Assembly (NCBI RefSeq): GCF_003014695.1
Contig: NZ_PYAS01000017.1
Span: 124,001-188,000 of the forward strand
Source of the DNA: Dyadobacter jiangsuensis
GTDB lineage: Bacteria > Bacteroidota > Bacteroidia > Cytophagales > Spirosomataceae
Length of the DNA stretch: 64,000 bases
Direction: 5' to 3'
The notes beneath the pieces were generated by a model that was not told the origin of the DNA, did no database searches, and saw only the letters and a list, made by a program, of their open reading frames with translations. Positions 59,637-64,000 of the stretch are shown here, in pieces (positions within the stretch are counted from its first letter, which is position 1; each line of letters begins with the position of its first letter). A program made the position numbers and the translations under genes.

Positions 59637-61421
59637 TTAATAACCGGGATTCTGAACAATCTTTTTATTCTGATCCACAACCGGTTGCGGCACCGGGTTC
59701 ATGTACATTTTCTTGGTAAACACATGCGGGTGATTTAAACCTACCACCTCGTACACCCATTTGCCCTTGTTATCGCTTGGCGAGGTGTTGGTGATCTTCA
59801 TGCCATGGAAGTCTTTGTTCATCACATCCTCGGCAATCACCCAGCGCACGATATCGTAGAACCGCTTGGCCTCGAAGCATAACTCTACCCTGCGCTCGCG
59901 ACGAATGGCCTCGCGCATGGTTTCTTTGGTAAGACCCGCGGGCAGTTCCGGCAGATTGGACCGCTTCCGGATCGCATTGACAGCCGAATATACTGAAGCA
60001 TCAGGCCCGGTTGACTCATTCTGGGCTTCGGCATAATTCAGCAGCACCTCCGCGTAACGGTAATAGACATAATTCTGCCCGCTAGCGGCGCCCCCGCGTG
60101 GTTTCAATGGATTGATTTTCTTTTTGAAATAATAACCGGTATTACCCACGTCGTCGGTACCGAAATCGATCTGGTTTTTCGAGGGTCTTACCTTATCGAT
60201 CCTCGTATAAATGGTATCGACCTTCGCCATCCAGTCTTGCTTGTAGGGCGCGCCGTCGTAAACAATGAAGTCGTAAAAGCGCTTTTCCCGATTCACGTAA
60301 GGGTTTTGCGGGTTATAACCCGAAGCCGGGTCGGAAATGGGCTTGCCGTTGGCCATCGCAAACTGGTCGACCAGTTCCTGTGTCGGGCAGTAGTTGCCCC
60401 AGGTGTAATACACGCCGTCGATCCATACCGGACCGCCATATTGCTCGTAGTTGGAGCCCATGATTACCGCCACCACCTGGCGGTCCCAGATCACCTCGGA
60501 GTTGTATTCGTTTTTCTCCCACCAGAATGCGTTGATATCCGGGAATAATGCATAGGTACCGCCGTAAGTGTCCATAAACTGCTTGTTGGTAGCCGCGGCG
60601 GTTGCCCAGCGTTTCGGGTCGAAATTCCCGAAGCCAACCAGCTTGTTCGGGTCGGCACCGGCTGCCGGTGTAGCCGCATTGAATGCCGGGCTCGCCGCAT
60701 ACAATTCCAGCCAGCCTTTGAGCGCCAGCGCCGCGCCGAGCGTTGCGCGACCGGCGTCCGCATCTCCGTTGTTGTATTTAACAGGCAATGCCTTGTTGGC
60801 TACAATTTCACCCAGTTCCTTGGTAATGAAATTGAATGTCTCCTCGAATGTGTTCCGCTGACGATAGAGCTCAGCCTCTTCCATCGTGTTGCGATCGAGC
60901 ACCTCCGTAATGATCGGCAGGCCACCGAGGTGCATGAACATCTCGCTGTAATAGTAAGCCCGCATGAACCGCACTTCGTCAATGCGCTTTTTGCGGTAAG
61001 CCTCCGAGAAATTGGCTGAGTTTTCGGTTACTTTCTGGATGAACAGGTTGCATTTGCGGATTTTCAGGAACCCGGCCGCCCACGAAGCGTAGTCTGTTGC
61101 ATTGCCATTGGCGTGGTCCATCGGCGTGCCGTTGTTCACCGCCGGGTCCACGATGCCTTGCCGCCACGAGTAAGATTTCCAGTAGAAGCCCGCATCGTTG
61201 TCGTCGGTGAAGTTATCGAGGTTATCCGGCGAATTCCATTTGTTGGAGAGCGCTGCGTAAATGTCGTTCAGGAACAGATCCGCATTACCTTCCGAGGCCC
61301 ATTGCATGTCGTCGGTGAGGCGGCTTTTGATGTCGTTTTCGAGAAAATCCTCATTGCAGGATGTCGTGAAAAGGCTCACGCCGAGCATCGCAAATAATAT
61401 GGTATGTCTTATTCTTTTCAT
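59637..61421 (-). CDS. SusD/RagB-like outer-membrane lipoprotein
   Basis: Surface ligand-binding lipoprotein, 594 residues. The signal ends with the lipobox-like LFTTSC (Cys22) and continues NEDFLE, typical of SusD. Helical repeat marks are EVRFMRAYYYSEMFMHLGGLPI and, near the C-terminus, RRERRVELCFEAKRFYDIVRW. It lies 19 bases after the SusC gene that runs to the right edge. The ligand is unknown. Confidence 0.94.
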   Translation of the reverse strand: MKRIRHTILFAMLGVSLFTTSCNEDFLENDIKSRLTDDMQWASEGNADLFLNDIYAALSNKWNSPDNLDNFTDDNDAGFYWKSYSWRQGIVDPAVNNGTPMDHANGNATDYASWAAGFLKIRKCNLFIQKVTENSANFSEAYRKKRIDEVRFMRAYYYSEMFMHLGGLPIITEVLDRNTMEEAELYRQRNTFEETFNFITKELGEIVANKALPVKYNNGDADAGRATLGAALALKGWLELYAASPAFNAATPAAGADPNKLVGFGNFDPKRWATAAATNKQFMDTYGGTYALFPDINAFWWEKNEYNSEVIWDRQVVAVIMGSNYEQYGGPVWIDGVYYTWGNYCPTQELVDQFAMANGKPISDPASGYNPQNPYVNREKRFYDFIVYDGAPYKQDWMAKVDTIYTRIDKVRPSKNQIDFGTDDVGNTGYYFKKKINPLKPRGGAASGQNYVYYRYAEVLLNYAEAQNESTGPDASVYSAVNAIRKRSNLPELPAGLTKETMREAIRRERRVELCFEAKRFYDIVRWVIAEDVMNKDFHGMKITNTSPSDNKGKWVYEVVGLNHPHVFTKKMYMNPVPQPVVDQNKKIVQNPGY

Positions 61422-61440
61422 TGGTTCAAAGTTTTCGAGA

Positions 61441-64000
61441 TCAGAATGTCACATTAAGCCCAAACACGTATACTTTCTGGTTCGGATAGGCCGTTTCGCG
61501 GTCGGTGTAGCCTACTTCAGGGTCCATAAACTTCAACTTGCTGAACGTTAGCAAGTTTTGTCCCGATGCGTACACCCGCACATGCTGAATACCGATCGAG
61601 CGCGTCAGGCTTTTGGGCAGCGTGTAGCCGATGATCGCGTTTTTGAGGCGCAAATGGGCGGTGCTCGTCATCCAGAAATCCGACAGTTGCGTGTTGTTCG
61701 CGTAAGGCGCCTGTGTAGCGCGCGGGTAGCGGGCGTCCTGGGTCTGTGGCGTCCAGCGGTTATCGTAATATTCGTAGCTCGAATTACTGTTGTTGTTATT
61801 GAATGGAATGGTCTGGAACTGACGGATATCGAGGCTGGCAAGCGACGAGCCCTGGAAGAACAGGCTCAGATCGAAGCCTTTCCAGTCGGCGGTCGCATTC
61901 AAACCATAGGTAAGCAGCGGGTACACCGGCTTGCCGATCACCACCTCGTCGTTGGAATCGATCTTTCCGTCCGGTACGCCCTGCGGGCCGCTCACATCCA
62001 CATACCGGATGTCGCCGGGCCGCAATGCGCCGAACTGCGTAACATTATAGCCGTCGGCCGCGTTGATCAGGCCGTCGTCATTCTTGTCGTCGTCGGTGGT
62101 GAACAATCCGTCGGTTTTATACCCGAACTGCGTTCCCAGCGCGCGGCCGGTGCGGCTGCGGTTCGGGTTGTTGCGTGTGGCAGCTGTTTCGAATACCTTG
62201 ATCATCTTGTTCTTGGCATAACTCACATTGCCATTGATACCCAGGCGAAGGTCGTTCTGGAAGCGATAATTGGTACCGAGGCTCAGTTCCACCCCGTTGT
62301 TTTCCATGATGCCGCCATTCTCGTCGGCCAATGCCAGACCGTATTCTACCGGCACACTCACCGCCGGCGGCAGCAGCATTCCGGTGCGTTTTTCGTGGAA
62401 ATAATCGGCCTCGATGGTCAGCAAACCGCGCCATAGCGAGGCTTCCAGACCAACATCGGTTTTGGTGGAAATCTCCCAGGTAATGTTCTTATTGGCCTCG
62501 TTCGGCACCACCGCGCCCTGCACCATCGAGCCCGGCCCGAATGCGTAGGCATTGCCATTGAGGTTGTAGCCGGTGAGGTATTGAAACGCCGTACCCGCCA
62601 GGTTCCCCGATTTCCCCCACGACCCGCGTACTTTCAGGTTATCAATCCAGTTGAAGCCATTCTTCAAAAAATTCTCCTCTGAAATCACCCAACCTGCCGA
62701 GAATGCCGGGAAATACCCCCAGCGCTTGCCCGGTGCGAAATAATAGTGGCCATCGTAACGTCCCGACGCTTCGAGCAGGTACTTGCCTGCATATGCATAG
62801 CCCACGCGGTAGACGTAGCCGATCTGGCTGCCGGTGGAGGATGTACCGCCGTTATCGAAGTCGTTTTTGTTGGAACTACCCATATTCAGCTCGTCGACAT
62901 CCACGGCGAAGTTGTTGCGTCGTGCTGAAAACAGCTCGTAGGTATTGTTGCGGGCCTCCGCCACGATCAGACCGGTGAAATCGTGCTTACCGAATGTGTT
63001 GTGGTAATTGAGGTATCCCTGGTAAGTAAATGTCTGGGTTTTGATGAACTGCTGCGCCAGCCAGGAGAATGCTGCTGCTCCCCCTTCCGCGGTGGAAATC
63101 TCGCGCTTGTAGGTGTAGGGAGTGGTCGTTAAATCCTGGGTATAATAATAGAATGGCTTGTGGTAACCTTTCTTGGTACGCTGAACGGGGTCATAACTGA
63201 ATATACCTTTCACGCTCAGCCCTTTGATGAACGGCAGCTTTTGCTCGATGGCAATGGTCGTCAGCAGGGTGTTGTTGGAGTTTTTGGTGTAACCTGCATT
63301 CAAAACACCTACCGGCGAGTTTCCTGCAAATTCCCCCCATAAACCATTGCTGTAATAAAGGGAACGTATCGGAATGTATTTGAAACCATTACGAAACAAA
63401 TTCCCCGCCGAAACCGCCGTATCCACCGACGATACCCGCTCCACCGACCCGATCAGCGAAAGCGAAACCGTGGTAGTTTTGGTTGCCTCGGCCGTCAGGT
63501 TCATATTGTAGCTGTAACGCATGTACTTCACCGGATCGAACATCCCGTTCTGTTTCAGGAAGCCGAAGCCGGTCTGGTACTTGATCCGCTCCGAACCGCC
63601 GCTCAGTTGCAGCGTGTAGTTCTGCATCGGCGCATTCATGTTCACGAGGTCTTTCGTGTTGCTGATCGGGTATTTGTCGGGATCTTCGCGATTCAGGTTG
63701 GCGTAGTTTTCGACGAGGTCAGTAGCGAAAGGCAGCTGAGTACCGGTCGGGTTTTCGTTCAGGTAGGCCTCGTTTTTGAGCCGCATATAGTCCTGTGCGC
63801 TGAGCATTTTGGGGTAATACGTCGGCGTTTGCGAGCCGTAATAAGCACCAAATGATAGCGTGGGAGCCCCTGTCGCCCCTTTTTTGGTGGTGATCAGCAG
63901 TACCCCGTTCGCTCCGCCCAACCCATATGGTGCCACCGCCGCTGCATCTTTCAGTACCGTCACGGTTTCAATGGAACTGGGGTCGATCTGGTTGATATTG
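61441..64000 (-). CDS. SusC/RagA TonB-dependent transporter (5' end beyond window)
   Basis: Partial outer-membrane transporter; the last roughly 850 residues are in the window and the frame stays open to base 64000. The visible part starts within the plug (SSIETVTVLKDAAAVAPYGLGGANGVLLITTKKGA), so the signal, carboxypeptidase-like domain and TonB box are missing on the right. The rest is the beta-barrel, ending in the usual aromatic terminus (KVYVFGLNVTF). It pairs with the SusD at 59637. Whether it has an STN domain cannot be seen. Confidence 0.93.
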   Translation of the reverse strand, partial: NINQIDPSSIETVTVLKDAAAVAPYGLGGANGVLLITTKKGATGAPTLSFGAYYGSQTPTYYPKMLSAQDYMRLKNEAYLNENPTGTQLPFATDLVENYANLNREDPDKYPISNTKDLVNMNAPMQNYTLQLSGGSERIKYQTGFGFLKQNGMFDPVKYMRYSYNMNLTAEATKTTTVSLSLIGSVERVSSVDTAVSAGNLFRNGFKYIPIRSLYYSNGLWGEFAGNSPVGVLNAGYTKNSNNTLLTTIAIEQKLPFIKGLSVKGIFSYDPVQRTKKGYHKPFYYYTQDLTTTPYTYKREISTAEGGAAAFSWLAQQFIKTQTFTYQGYLNYHNTFGKHDFTGLIVAEARNNTYELFSARRNNFAVDVDELNMGSSNKNDFDNGGTSSTGSQIGYVYRVGYAYAGKYLLEASGRYDGHYYFAPGKRWGYFPAFSAGWVISEENFLKNGFNWIDNLKVRGSWGKSGNLAGTAFQYLTGYNLNGNAYAFGPGSMVQGAVVPNEANKNITWEISTKTDVGLEASLWRGLLTIEADYFHEKRTGMLLPPAVSVPVEYGLALADENGGIMENNGVELSLGTNYRFQNDLRLGINGNVSYAKNKMIKVFETAATRNNPNRSRTGRALGTQFGYKTDGLFTTDDDKNDDGLINAADGYNVTQFGALRPGDIRYVDVSGPQGVPDGKIDSNDEVVIGKPVYPLLTYGLNATADWKGFDLSLFFQGSSLASLDIRQFQTIPFNNNNSNSSYEYYDNRWTPQTQDARYPRATQAPYANNTQLSDFWMTSTAHLRLKNAIIGYTLPKSLTRSIGIQHVRVYASGQNLLTFSKLKFMDPEVGYTDRETAYPNQKVYVFGLNVTF

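Overview
The window looks like chromosome of a Bacteroidota bacterium of the Cytophagales, most likely Dyadobacter or a close relative. The evidence is three SusC/SusD outer-membrane pairs, two ECF sigma/FecR anti-sigma pairs, many exported TIM-barrel enzymes behind twin-arginine signals, LytTR/His_kinase signalling, TAnnTTTG-type -7 promoter elements and a GC content a little above 50 percent by eye. The genus is an inference. I saw no rRNA, tRNA, insertion sequence, prophage or CRISPR array. Coding density is high and no gene-free gap exceeds 300 bases.

Layout. 0.2-2 kb: FecR and ECF sigma genes whose SusC partner, if present, lies left of the window. 2-5.2 kb: a heparinase II/III-like polysaccharide lyase. 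5.5-10.9 kb: a rightward cluster of a PVC-type dehydrogenase-like propeller protein, a HiPIP lipoprotein and two exported amidohydrolases, ending in a strong terminator. 11-20 kb: a Gfo/Idh/MocA oxidoreductase, small membrane proteins, a divergent AraC/PhyH pair, an AT-rich polytopic membrane protein and a phosphocholine-type phospholipase C. 20-21 kb: a GNAT-like protein overlapping an Xre-like regulator, resembling a toxin-antitoxin unit. 21-23.6 kb: a carboxylesterase and a sugar-phosphate isomerase-like protein.

36.4-23.6 kb, leftward: a large sugar-acid locus in the order ECF sigma, FecR, SusC (with STN domain), SusD, HpcH/HpaI aldolase, GntP permease, tartronate semialdehyde reductase, mannonate dehydratase-like protein, glucarate dehydratase. 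Together these could import a uronate- or aldarate-containing ligand and convert glucarate to pyruvate and glycerate. 36.5-48.2 kb: an HxlR regulator, a second GNAT-like protein with a 48-residue partner, TcdA, TatD, a LytTR two-component system, an ABC transporter whose permease is fused to an M1 peptidase, a nitronate monooxygenase and a Crp/Fnr regulator. 48.3-55.6 kb: a SusC/SusD pair with a large exported protein, flanked by a divergently transcribed membrane-anchored protein with a possible DNA-binding domain. 57-64 kb: a DUF4349-type lipoprotein, a small membrane ORF, RsgA, and a third SusD/SusC pair whose SusC runs off the right edge.

The most unusual signal is a family of helically phased GTCA repeats. 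One array (8165-8283) has GTCA every 10/11 bases in strict alternation and is read in frame inside an amidohydrolase. The other (24914-24957 and 25012-25148) is intergenic with an exact 10-base period in two opposing arms. Further leads are the two GNAT-like loci, a 96-base nested inverted-repeat element at 59532-59627, and a perfect 22-base palindrome at 17540-17561.
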